DNA from: Magnaporthiopsis rhizophila
Lineage: Eukaryota; Ascomycota; Sordariomycetes; Magnaporthales; Magnaporthaceae
Direction: 5' to 3'
Assembly: GCA_003049465.1 (NCBI GenBank)
Contig: PYSS01000052.1
Location: forward strand, 1-64,000
DNA: 64,000 bases
Positions 1 through 11,335 of the stretch are shown here, piece by piece. The first letter of the stretch is position 1, and every line of letters begins with the position of its first letter. A program made the position numbers and the translations under genes. The notes below the pieces were generated by a model. The model searched no databases. It was not told the DNA's origin and saw nothing but the letters and a program-made list of their open reading frames with translations.

Positions 1-300
1 ACCAAATTATAAAGCAATATTTATATTATTATATTAATTATAAATAAATTAACTGGGTATAATTATTTTTTATAGCCTAATTTGTTTATAATAATTCGGT
101 ATACAAAAATATGGGAATTATTCCATTTTTTGCAAATTATAAATTTATATTTACGGTGTATAAAAAACCTAAAATAAAAAAAATACTTTAATAATAAAAA
201 TACAGGTTACCAAAATAATTAAATTATATAAATATTTGCAAAGGAAGCTTAAAAAGTTTCGGAAATGCATATCTATTTAAATAAATAAAAAAAGCTCAAA

Positions 301-717
301 AAACCAACCTTTAAAAAAGGGGATAACGTTTATCTTTTGTACCGCAATATTAAAATAAAACGGCCAAATAATAAGCTGGATTATAAAAAATTCGAACCAT
401 TTAGGATTAAAAAAGTAATTTTATCAGTTAATTACGAATTTTAATTACCATTAACTATAAAAATCCATTTTATTTTTCACATTTTTTTGTTAAAATCGGC
501 ATTATTTGGTTTAAAAAGCACAAAATTAATAAAAATTGATCCAGATTAAAAATAAAAGGTTAAGAAAGTTTTTAATAGCAAAATATGCTATTATAAACGG
601 TGGTATTTGGTTAAATAGGCAAAATACGGGCACAAATATAATATGTGAGAAAAAAAGATAAATTTTGCAAATTACCAGAAAATTTTATAAAAATATCGGC
701 AAAAATAATTATAAAAA
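301..717 (+). pseudogene. Relic of Ty3/gypsy chromovirus polyprotein C-terminus
   Basis: Read in one frame from 304, this AT-rich stretch still spells the end of a gypsy-type integrase followed by a chromodomain. GDNVYLL (about 319-339) matches the usual GDKVYLL. KLDYKKFEPFRIKKV follows at about 373-417, and FHIFLLK stands where FHVSLLE is expected. A chromodomain-like stretch with YLVK then a stop where Trp is expected, and AKYG, lies near 600-630. At least six in-frame stops interrupt it, several of the TAA or TAG type that C to T or G to A mutation of CAA, CAG or TGG creates. It is dead. The chromodomain assignment is pattern recognition and would need a profile search. Confidence 0.7.
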
Positions 718-2190
718 AGTTAATAAAAGAAATACGCCAAACAAACAAAAAGGCGTGAATTTTTCCGCTTATTTAATTAGGTTATATTAAAAATTAAACC
801 CATAATTTTTTGTTTAAAGGAATAAATATATTATTATTGCGCTATATAATTTAAAAAAATTAATAAAAACCTATTAATTTACCTGGCGGAAAAAGGGCAA
901 ACAAATTAAGGTTTGGATTAATCCTAAGCCTATTTTAGCCAAAAAAGAAAAAAAAATTGGGAAAGGCAAAAAAAGGTTTTGCAGGGGCCGGTTCGGTTAC
1001 CCGGGCAGTTTTTTTACGCTTAACCCGCTCCAATTTTTTTATATTATTAATGCTCCGAAATAATACGTGTAATTTTCGTTTTAATCAAAAGTTTTTTTAT
1101 TTTTGCAAATATTTTAACCGGTTATTAAAAACACAGGGCTCGTTTTTAATAACCCGAATAGCTGTTTTTAATTATTAGTACTGCTAATTAATAAAACGAA
1201 GCTGGTTGGGTGTTGGGCCAAAAATGTTGCATTTAAAACGATTAATGCAAAAGCATTTTATGCAATACGATAAATTTTAAAGGAAAGCGTTACATTTTGC
1301 CTATTTAAGGATTTTATAACAGTAAATACAGGAGGATATAGGGATAATTAACGAAAAAATAACAACCAGAAGATTTTTCCGATAAAGTATCGAAAAAATT
1401 ATCGATTTATGCTTTTGTATCCGACCAAATATTTTGTTAGGGTAAAGAAAAAAGCAGGGAGGCAAAAAAAGTACGTATTATTAAGGAAAAAAATTGGAAA
1501 TATAGCTAAAAGAATTTGGCCTAAAAAAAAGAATCTAATATTATAACCATAATTGGCAGAAAATAAAAAAATTGGAAGGTTAAGCCCTAACAGAACGCTT
1601 TTACCCCGCAATTGCGCAGGCCAAGGGCCTAGCAATTAATGCCAGGCTGTAAAGAGAGTTACGTAACACTAAAATAATTTATAATTTACCTTGCAAATTA
1701 TAAAGCGGAAAAAGTAATCTGTGATCCGTTTTGCAAATTATAAATTAAAAACCCTAATAAAAAGGTCGTTTATTTATAAATAAAGGCAGAACCTCCGGGT
1801 AAACAGGTAATTTTAACTGAGGCTCCAGTATTAATTAACCTAAATTAATTCCAAGGCACCCATTTGGGCAAATAATAACAGATAATGTTCCTACCAGACC
1901 CCAGATTACGTGCAAGGCGACTTTGCAAGATTAGTACTGCTTAACACCGCCTTTAGGTGCCCTACCTTAGGAGCAAAAGGCCTGTGATTGTAACACTAAC
2001 GTAAAAATGGCTTTAATGGCCGTGGGTTGATTTTTTATTAGCCTTATACAAAATAATTTATCGGGAATTAAATTAAGGCACTGAAACGCCCGCCCGCGTA
2101 AAACCCGCGGTACCGATATCGAAAAGTATATAAGGGAATAAAGTTGGCTGCCCCTCACTAAAATAACAAGCCTGTAACCACAACTTGCTT

Positions 2191-2292
2191 AGGGCCCTGC
2201 AGCATTAACTTATAGTGCCTTGCAGGGCCTAATCCAACTGAACGTGCGCCCGACATCCCTGTGATTAGCACTTCACTTCCCCTGCGCACGTT
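2191..2292. repeat. Two nested inverted-repeat stems
   Basis: AGGGCCCTGCA at 2191-2201 pairs with TGCAGGGCCT at 2221-2230, one base bulged. AACGTGCGC at 2241-2249 pairs exactly with GCGCACGTT at 2284-2292. They lie in a GC-richer island within the AT-rich block. They may be part of a transposon end; no function can be assigned. Confidence 0.45.
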
Positions 2293-2469
2293 ACTAACTT
2301 CAACAATTAGCAAATAACTTTTTTAAGCGCCCGCCTGGGCGCCCGCCTGGGCATTTCTTTTAGTAAGGATTAGCATTTTTTTTGTAATAAAATTTTTATT
2401 TATTAAAAATTTACAATTAGATAAATATTTATTAACATATGTATTTAAAGCATTTAAATTTAAAAATAT

Positions 2470-2597
2470 TGTCACGGGACCAAGCCCGCACACCTGTATT
2501 TAGCCAGTGATCCGCCGGCCCCTTACGGAGCTAGCGGACTTCCCTCCTTGTGCAACAACAGATCTTCAACCTAGCACCCAGCTGCTGTGCCGTGACA
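2470..2597. mobile_element. Solo LTR (128 bp) with 5-bp target duplication
   Basis: The element begins TGTCACGG and ends CCGTGACA, so its ends are perfect 8-bp inverted repeats with the TG...CA termini of LTR retrotransposons. AATAT stands on both sides (2465-2469 and 2598-2602), a 5-bp target-site duplication. A second copy of the same length lies at 12869-12996. No internal retroelement domain lies between its ends. A solo LTR left after recombination, or a very short non-autonomous LTR element, fits best; a TIR-type MITE is a less likely alternative. Confidence 0.75.
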
Positions 2598-3181
2598 AAT
2601 ATGATTTATATTTTTTTTAAACGCTTTCGCCTTTAAACTATTTGGTAAAAAACTTTCAGGTAAAACGTACAATTAAAAAAGAATTTTTTTTTTAGGTTAG
2701 CCCGATTTTTAAATTAACTTTTTAAAAATTGGGTAATTTATATGGATTTGTAAAAATAGCCAAATTGTAACGATAACACCGTTTTTTAGCAGGGATTTAT
2801 TTACGGCAACCATTGGTATAATTTTTTCGCATTTTATTTATAAATAAAAAAATTAAACAAATTAAATAAAAGTTTTAAAACGCATGGTACCAGGAAAATT
2901 ATAGCCATTTAATCCGGTAAAAAACAATTTATTACTTTTGCCTTTAATTAAAAAGCGTTAAAAATGCTTTTACCCCCCCAGTTATTAGGCAAATTAGGGT
3001 TATAAATATAATTTTTACCTTATTTTTATCCTTTTTAAGGGTTTTAGGTTTAAAATAATTTTTAAACTGCTAAATAATAAAATTAACGGTTTTAACAAAC
3101 TGTTAAAAAGGTTATAACTTCGTTTTGATAATATTTGGCTGCTTAAAAAACGCAATTTAAACCGTAACTTATTTGGGTTGC

Positions 3182-3356
3182 TGTTATAGATTGGGCCTGG
3201 TGGCCTAATCTTAAGGCCAAGGCTTTGCCTTGTGGCTTGTATATAGTCCCCGCCGTGGCCTCGTGCCTCCAGCAGTTAGTCTCTTTCCTTTGCTAGTTTT
3301 ATTTATCACCTTCTCTGGGCCCCAACGCGACCCTTACTTTAGGCCACCCTGTTACA
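3182..3356. mobile_element. Possible degenerate LTR
   Basis: A GC-richer island begins TGTTATAG and ends CTGTTACA. Six of eight end bases are inverted repeats, and the mismatches could be C to T changes. A TATATAG box lies near 3240. There is no matching target duplication. Only the composition and ends support this call. Confidence 0.3.
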
Positions 3357-3895
3357 AATAAAACGGGCCGAAAAAAGCGTTTAAATTGAAATGATAACCA
3401 GGTTAAAACCACGTTACCCCCATATCAAGCCAGCTGTTTATAACTCATTTTTAAAGCATGGAACGTCGCTTTTTATTATACTAGCAATTATTAAAACCCC
3501 GCCCTTAGCTATAAGCCTAATTTTTTTTATATAATTTATTATATCGCCAAGGGCGCGTGCGCTACAAATGCATTTCAAATACGTTTTAATAGCGTATATA
3601 ATTTGGCTTTATATTTGATAAGGTATTTTTATCGAACCAAAATAGGTGCGTTTTAAATGCGTCATAAATACGGTATTCCGCCACGCGTGGCGCTAACCCC
3701 TTGCACACGGGTTAAATTTTATCGGGTTATAAAAAAAGGGTAGGATATTTAATTTATATTTTTAAAAAATGAACAGATCAATACAGAATTTACTCATACC
3801 TACCCTACCTACCCATAATCTGTCCATCCTACCCGTTATGCCTAGCACCCAGGCGTAACACGTAATGGTGAAAAAAATTAAACCGAGCGGGCGGA

Positions 3896-3907
3896 GCATG
3901 GATTCAC

Positions 3908-3948
<41 letters not shown>

Positions 3949-3972
3949 GACANGGGGGGGGGGGCATGGATT

Positions 3973-4006
<34 letters not shown>
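3896..4006. other. Homopolymer-bounded assembly gap
   Basis: Two poly-T tracts of about 40 and 30 bases flank a single N (3953) and a G run. The ten bases GCATGGATTC occur on both sides (3896-3905 and 3964-3973). The repeated flank suggests that the two contig ends overlap and were not merged. Length and sequence here should not be trusted. Confidence 0.7.
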
Positions 4007-4008
<2 letters not shown>

Positions 4009-4286
4009 ACACTACTATAGTGCGCAGGCCACATCAGCCCATTGATGGTGCTCTGGCGATGAGGGGGCGGGACATTCGGATATCAGTTCATGGCTTGCGT
4101 CAAGCATGATCTGGGGAGCAGGCGCATCGCATCCCTTTATTTCATGATGTGATGCGAAAATAAGTAGGGCTATGTCTTCCTCGTCTAGACAGCCTGGATA
4201 TTCCATTTACACCGAAAATAATTGGGAAGGGCAAGATCACATTGTCATTGCAAAACCCGCTACAAACCCCTTTGACTGGATTCCTC

Positions 4287-7200
4287 ATGGATGCCAACGA
4301 TCCCCTTCCCAGTGCGGAGAAGACTCTGCTTCGGAAAGCATGGGACAAAGCCGCTGACGAGCTTGGTGAGGATGAGAAGTATAAGGACGATCTGGAGTGG
4401 CTCAGGAGGTATCCCAGCGACCCAGAAAACCCCGCCGCGGTGCTCAACACGTTCCTCACCAAAGTTCAGTCTGTCGCGAACAGACTACGAGCCAACCAGC
4501 CTTCAGCTGCCGGCCGTCTCAGCGGGCTACGGAGAGCAGCTCACAGTGTTCTGAAAGTCATCAATGACGGAAGTGCGCTTGCTTCGCGCTTCCACGATCC
4601 TGCCCTCGCGGCAATGTGTACGCATTTCATGTCTCGTTGTGATGGACTTGGTGGTGTTCGCTGCTGACTACTTGTGCACCTACATATAGCTACAATTGCA
4701 CAGCCCATATGTGATGTGTGTCCCTATTCGCACTTCGAATATCGATGTTCGAGGCCTTTCCCGTAGCATTAACGATTCGAATTTTTTGCAGGAAGCGGAC
4801 GATGAGACACTAACTTACCTCTACGACTGCCTGTCCGTTGCATACGACAATACCAAGGAGGCAAGGCGCCTGCTCCATATGTCGGGTCCAGTTCCCTCTA
4901 TCGAAGATGCAGTCATTGCCCTGCATGCACTTGTGCTCAAGTTTTGGGCTTGTGCCGGCAGGAAGATGTATGACGAGAAAGCTGGTAAGCCGAGGCCGTG
5001 CCCCCATTTCGAGAATTGTGCTATTAACGACGTACTGGATTGCTGTAGCCAAACACAAGCGCTACCGATATCAAAAATATATCGAACCAAGATCCCAGCA
5101 GCTACAGAAAGACTTAGCAACGAGGATGGACTCCCTCCAACATGCGATCAAGGAAGAGGAAGCCAAGGCCGACATCCTACGTGAGTCTTTGCTTGACACA
5201 GAAACCTGTCAGCAATATGAAGGCTGCTCTAACTTTGGTCATCAAACCTAGAAAAATCTCGGCGAGAGGCCGAGTCCATGCTGCGGAAAGGGAACGTCTC
5301 TTCCACTCACGATTTCCTCCAAAGTCGCTGGGAAGAGAATACGTGTCAGTGGATACACAATGACAAGCAGTTTGAAGCTTGGCTTGGCTCAAGCGGACCC
5401 AACATCCTCTGGATTCATGCCGCGGCGGGAATGGGCAAGTCAATGCTGGCTTGGTACACCATCGAGCACGTTCTGAATCCGTTCACGCCTGGAAAGGAGA
5501 AGCTCTTCTTCTACTGTACCCACGAGCACAGCTCCGAACAAGCCACTGCCGGCGAGGTGCTCCGCTCTCTTGTGTACCAGGTGTTGGAGAAGCATTGGGA
5601 TGACCGATCAGACCCACAGCAGTTCAGCCTGTACCAGCGGCTCCAGTCAGATTCGAGATGCTTAGCTCTCCTGATCAAGCAATTCTGGTCCGCCGGCGAC
5701 GATTTCGAAAACCTGACAAAGGAGAGCCTCGGCCCGCATGCAACAACCCCACCAACCTCCGTCACGCACAAGCTCACCTTGAAGCTGGAGAAGTTGCTCC
5801 TGGGAGTCTGCGACTACCTCCCGGTGTATATCGTGCTGGACGGCTTGGACGAGTATCGCGACGACGAGATGAGCAAGCTGCTCCGGATACTGACACCACT
5901 TTGCCATCCCCGATCTGGCTCGGAAACCCCCTTGGTCAAGCTGCTGCTCTTCAGCCGTCCCACGGTTTACCTTGTCGCCATGCGGTACCCACATGAGGCT
6001 GGTATCCCATACGCCGGAGAGGCCATTAGTGCCTTTGAGCTCCCCGACGTCAGTGTCAAAGATGACGTCCGAACATACCTCAGAGCCGGACTGGGTCGCC
6101 ACCTTGCGACCTTCGCAGACCCTGTCCTGACAAAGGATGAAGTGCGCAACACGGCTGAAGAGTTCGTGTGGCGCCTTGTGCCTGCCGAGTCGAAGGCGCC
6201 CCCGTTCCAGTGGGCGTACCTTCTGCTCCAAGACATCTGTCAACATCACAGCCTGGCGCAGCTGAAAAAGTGGTTCAACGAAGGCAACTTCCGGGTTAAC
6301 AAGCTCGACGAGTTCTACGCCCGCGTTCTCCTGCGCCTGGAGTCCAAGCTCGGGGCTGGGATGAGAGAGTCCATGATCTCGGTGCTCGCCTGGGCGACCT
6401 ACGCGAGTAGGGTGCTCACAACGGCTGAGCTGACGGAGCTGCTAAGGCTCCAGGACGCGTCGTACACGGAGCAAGGTGTCTGCCGCTTCATCCGGGCATA
6501 CTGCGGGTCCATCTTTCGGCTTGAGCGAAGAAGCAGCGGGACGGGCGAGCAACGAGCTGGTCGACAGGGCCTTCACTTCATTCACTTCTCCGTGGCCGAG
6601 TTCTTGCGGGAGGTCGCGTGGCGCGCTCCTTTCGGACGGCAGCCCGACGGCTACGCCCCGCATAAGGACCAAGGCCCTCTGGTCCTTCCGGGGAGCGGAG
6701 CGCACCGCAAAATCTTCAAAGACTGCCTTACCTACCTCTGCACAAGTCCCTTTGAGCGCTCCTTTGTTCGCATCCGTGGGAATGCGACGGTGAGGGCCAA
6801 GCTGGAGGAGAGATACCCTTTTTTTTCATACGCTGCGAACCAATGGCCCTATCACCTAACGAAGGTGGTCGACGCCCCTGATGTGGCGCGTTGCGTGATC
6901 CAGCTCAACGATTTCTTCCACCACGCGGCCATGCGCACATGGATGGAGGGAATGCTGGCGATTGGAGAGGGCGGGGAGTGGCTGTCGACTCTCTGTGCCC
7001 AGATCAAAAAATGGCTGCAGAATCGGCGCGAGGACAAGCAGCAGAACGTCCCAGACTGCCCAAACTTCGACGGTTGGGTTGCCGACATTACGAACTCCGG
7101 CTTCCGAGACTACGAGCAGACGCTCTTGCACAACAACAACGAGGTGCACTTCGTCGACCAAGACATCCTCCTCCCATCGATCCCCAACGCGCCCTCCTCT

Positions 7201-10200
7201 CGGCAAGATCAGGACTGTCTCCAGTACTTGAAGCTCCCCAAGGACGAGAATGCCGCGTTCCTGTCGAACTACCCCAATATCACAGAGTCGGACGATATAC
7301 AGTCCGAGCTTCTGCCGGACGCCTGTATCCCTTCCTCACTTTTTGTCGGCGAGGATGCCGACAACAGGCTCGGTTTCTTTTCCCTCGACCGCAACCGCAC
7401 CGTCGATCGAGGCATTTTTCTTATCGACAAAACGACCAACCATCCACGGCTGCTGTGGCAAAAGGTGTCGCAGCCCACGTCTGCGCCGGGAGAGAGAGAG
7501 CCGGACTCGCGCCAGCGAGAGCGCATCAGACTTGCCTCGGTCATCCCGCTTTCCCGAGAGATCGAGCATAGCCAATTCACAGCCCTCTCCGCAGCTCTCA
7601 GCGACGACGGGACCACCCTCGCCGCTCTCTACCGGGAGGATGTCAAGGACGGCAACTTCAAGCTGCGGCTGATCTTCTGGAGCTTCAACGCCGATGGCCT
7701 TGACGCCTGGCGACGTGCCGTAGATGATGGCCTGTCGCGGTTGACACTTTCGCTCTCCAAACTCCGTCAGGCCATCACCGTGGTCAAACGGCAGGAGCGG
7801 CGGGTTGCCATCGAGGGCCGAAAACTCCTAGAGAGGCGGATGCCGAATCCATTCGCAGATGATGACGACCACGACGACCTTGACAGCTCGCAGCCCATGA
7901 CTACGCCGCTACTGGCGCCCCAGCGTTGCGAAGATAGCGAGAAAGCCGCCGTCACCTTCTCGAGCATCAATGAGTACCACGCGGCCGTCACACACGACAA
8001 AAATGCCCTCTTGGCCATCATCAGGGGACGCTCAGCAGCACCTTCGACCCAAGCCCTTGAAAACGGCGCGCCGTGGGTGTCCGTAGCCGAGCTGGTGCCC
8101 AAGGACTGCCCAGCAGCCGCCATGAAAGGCGACCAGAAGAGTGCCTTTGCAACTTCGCCCTACTCTATTGCTTTCTTGGATGCCACAACGCTCGTGCTGC
8201 CGTGCGGCCTGCTCGATACCGCGACGGCGAGGCTCCAGGAGTACCCTGCGGACACCCTCCGTGACATCACTGGGACTTTAACTATCGTGCCCCGGGGCCG
8301 CTTTCTTGTTTATCCCACCCAAAACATGCAAGGGCTCGTCGTGGTGAACTTGAAACCGTCGAGCCCGCCCTGGGGACGAAAGAGAGTCTGGAAGCTGGAC
8401 CACCGTGCCGCTGGTCCCAACTTTCGAGTTGCTCGGGTGGTCGACTGCAGTGACTCGGGCCACTGCGTTGCAGTTGAGGTGGACGGCCTTCGCGCAGGGC
8501 ACGCCGGACTCGCGGTCGTCGATCTCTACCAGCTTACTGGACGGATTGTCTTCCACCAGGATGCTGCGGGCGGCCGCTTCAGCATTTCCCGGGCCTTTTT
8601 CTGTCGACAAGACCGGCATCTTCTCGTGGTAACGCGGTCCAGGACCAAGACAGCTGACCAATCCGTGTATGCCATCTTTATGGTCGACGTCCACGCCGCG
8701 CATGTCTCCGCGTTGGGGAAAACACAAAAAGCAATCCTCGCTGTGGCGCACTTTCGCTGTCAGGGCCCTGGCTGCGTCAAGATCATCTGCGACAAAAATG
8801 ACACCATCTCTTCCGCCATGACCCACAGCCTCTCCAGCAGTCTCAACCTGCGCTTGCGGGACTCGAGCTCCCTAGGGGAGCCGGCTACCCTACCGCTTCC
8901 TTTACTTGATTACGGGCCGGAAGATTTCGACGAGCGGGAACGCCAACTTGTCCAACAAGAGGTTGACAGAGAACTCTCGACAGCCCTAGGCACCGAGCTG
9001 ATCTTCAGGGCCCTCACCTCGCCTTCACACGCCCCTAACACGGAAAATGGAGGAACAGGCGGAATAACAGCTGTTACGATCGTCTTCGAAGACCGTTCCG
9101 TCAGGCTGGTCGAGATAGGTGTGCACAACGCACCGGCCAAGGGACTCGAACCGTTGTCCGATGGGCGCCAATATCTTACTGCAACCTGCAAGCCGTCATG
9201 GTCAGGTGACCGAGTTTGCGCCGCATACCTGACTGTCGAGTTGGGAAATCTGTGAGTTTTCCCCTTCGTGGCCTTGTGTCTTCAGCAGATCCGATCTAAC
9301 ATCAAAATTACAGTTCCCCAAACACGACATCCATTATCCATGCAAAGCTGCCGGCAACCGTCCAAGTGAAGATGATACGCTGGCGGATGGATCTGAATTC
9401 CCGATGCGATACTCTTCAAGATGTCTTCACCAGCCAGAAGTTCGAGCTGCCAGTCCTCCTGACTGACCTCATTTGCCGTGGGTTGTCACTAAGCCGGAAC
9501 ACGGAGACCCTGGCCTACTGGGTCGGCCCCGAGCTCAGGTTCCTGAGACGCCACGCAGATTCGACCGTGCCGTTGGACATCAAGAAGGATCTAGCCAGGA
9601 CATTCCTGGCGCCCGCGGAACGCTCTCTGACCTGTCTGGAAGTGGTGTTCAGCCAGAACGACAAGTTCGCCGCCGTTCTGTGGAGCAACCCTCCAGAATC
9701 GCCAGAGGAGGGCCAGAGAGCTCGAGGCTCTCTCCTAGAGCTTTACGACTTGACACGTGCAAAGCAGGATAATAAGGTCATAATTCGCGATTCTCTGGTT
9801 GTCGACTGCGATGCCAGAGCATTTCATTTTCACCCCTTCCCCGAGACCGACGGCCACCTTATGACCGTCACGACCGTCGACAGCGTGTTGCTCTTGGAGT
9901 ACGGGACTAAAGGGTTCACGCTGAGAAGGAGGTTGGGTGAGACACAGGTCAAGGAGAGCCTCGTGATACCAGACGAGACAAACGGCCCTCCATCCCCAAG
10001 GTCGACAGAGGAGACGACCAGGGAGGCGCCCATTGCAGGTGAGTCTCGGACCAAACAGACCCAACCAAGCATTTGATTACTGACGCGAGACTGTTAAAGG
10101 CCTAGCACCGCTTTATTTCTCCACCTGCGGCTATTTTGTCTTCTCCCACGAGTGGAACGCGTTTGCCGTCGTACGTGACCTGATCGACCCGTCACGGCCC

Positions 10201-10812
10201 CTTTCGGGCCGCAGAGTGGTGGACGCGTTTAGGCGCGATGTTGAGCGTGCCAACGCCGCCTCCAACACCACTCCTCCCGGGGGCCAAACAGCGGCAAGCG
10301 GACCCTTCCACCAGTCTGCAGAGGCGGGGACCACGCTCGCCCCCGTCCCACCGCACTGGCGCCTGCCCAAAAACCACCCCCGCGTCATGTACGAGAACGT
10401 GCTTTACGCGGTGGGTCGGCACCGGCTCAAAATCTTCCGCATCCGGACGTACATCGTGCTGGGCTGGTCGGCCGAGGGCCACAACCTCTTCATCATGCCA
10501 CCGCCAAAGCAGACTGATCCACCCACGTGGTACCGTCGCGTACTCTGCGCGGTGCCGCAGTCCATTAGCATGTGGCGCGCCACCCTCATATGGCCTGACG
10601 ACGCCCACCCGGCAGACTTCATGGCCGTCTTGCTCTTCCCTCCCCCTGGGGCCGACATCGTGGCGATGCCGATGGTCATTCATTGTCCCCTCAAGCGGCT
10701 CCACCTGGAGACCACGAGCATAGTCAATGACGGGAATCACACCGACGGTTGGCTCAGGGGACATGCCTTTGGATGTCCCTACCAGTTGAAGGCCACATCT
10801 TTAAAAGGTTAG
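4287..10812 (+). CDS. Large NACHT-domain STAND (NLR-like) protein
   Basis: This is a six-exon gene for about 2,045-2,060 residues, a signal-transduction NTPase of the fungal NLR-like type, a class linked to non-self recognition and heterokaryon incompatibility. Exons: 4287 to about 4615 or 4655, then to 4984, 5049-5180, 5252-9251, 9314-10038 and 10100-10812. The later introns (4985-5048, 5181-5251, 9252-9313, 10039-10099) keep frame and have GTAAGC or GTGAGT donors. The first acceptor is ambiguous: 4616-4703 or 4656-4791 both keep frame. The N-terminal half-kilobase is helical with a coiled coil (5049-5180). Walker A HAAAGMGKS is at 5416-5442, Walker B VYIVLDGLDEY near 5824-5856, and a sensor-like LLLFSRP near 5941-5961. 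The last 1,100 or so residues show no ankyrin or TPR repeats; stretches such as SDDGTTLAALY near 7600 suggest a degenerate beta-propeller. No stop or frameshift is visible. Confidence 0.85.
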
Positions 10813-11111
10813 GGGGTACATTTGTGGGGATTTTTTACCGCAGTACTTTTCACCCCGGTGCCTCGTTGTCTTTTTCTGTCAATTCTTTGTTTTCCGTCTT
10901 TATGGCGACGTGTCTGGCTGCTTTCGTTCCCTTTCGTCTTGTTGATGGCTTCTTCCATAAGCTCCGCATTTATTTCTGGACTTTTATTTGTAGTGAGATC
11001 TTACTGTGTTCCCGGTTTCGTCATCCTGTCACTGATCACACTCGTAAACGCCTAGGGTTCAAGTCACTGCGGGGGGATTCTAAGGTTTTTTTTTATTTGA
11101 GATTTTGCATT

Positions 11112-11146
<35 letters not shown>

Positions 11147-11335
11147 AATAGGACGCTCCAGGTTAATTTACTATGATCGTTTCCTAATCAAGTGCCACGC
11201 TTCCACAAATAATTACAGGCAAGCCCACTCTAGGATGCTTTGCGCCCCGAATACTCTAGTAGGCCCCTTTCTACCTTTATCCACGCGAGTGGACTGAAAC
11301 AGTCCCAGAGAGAGCAGTCCAGATCACGCGTCCCA
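10813..11335. other. Intergenic spacer with A28 tract
   Basis: Spacer between the convergent NACHT and dehydrogenase genes. It holds a run of 28 A at 11117-11144. No gene is visible. Confidence 0.6.

Larger units (their letters stand above)
1..3895. repeat. AT-rich RIP-like repeat block
   Basis: Most of this stretch is strongly AT-rich and full of TAA/TTA-rich runs, unlike the GC-rich DNA that follows from about 4 kb. Islands of normal composition lie at about 2090-2330, 2470-2597 and 3182-3356. Such composition in a filamentous ascomycete is typical of transposons mutated by RIP (C to T changes). A recognisable retroelement relic lies at 301-717 and LTR-like pieces at 2470-2597 and 3182-3356. 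I found no intact gene; the short open frames here are AT-rich chance frames. The RIP reading is inferred from composition and from the decayed coding sequence, not from a computed index. Confidence 0.8.
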
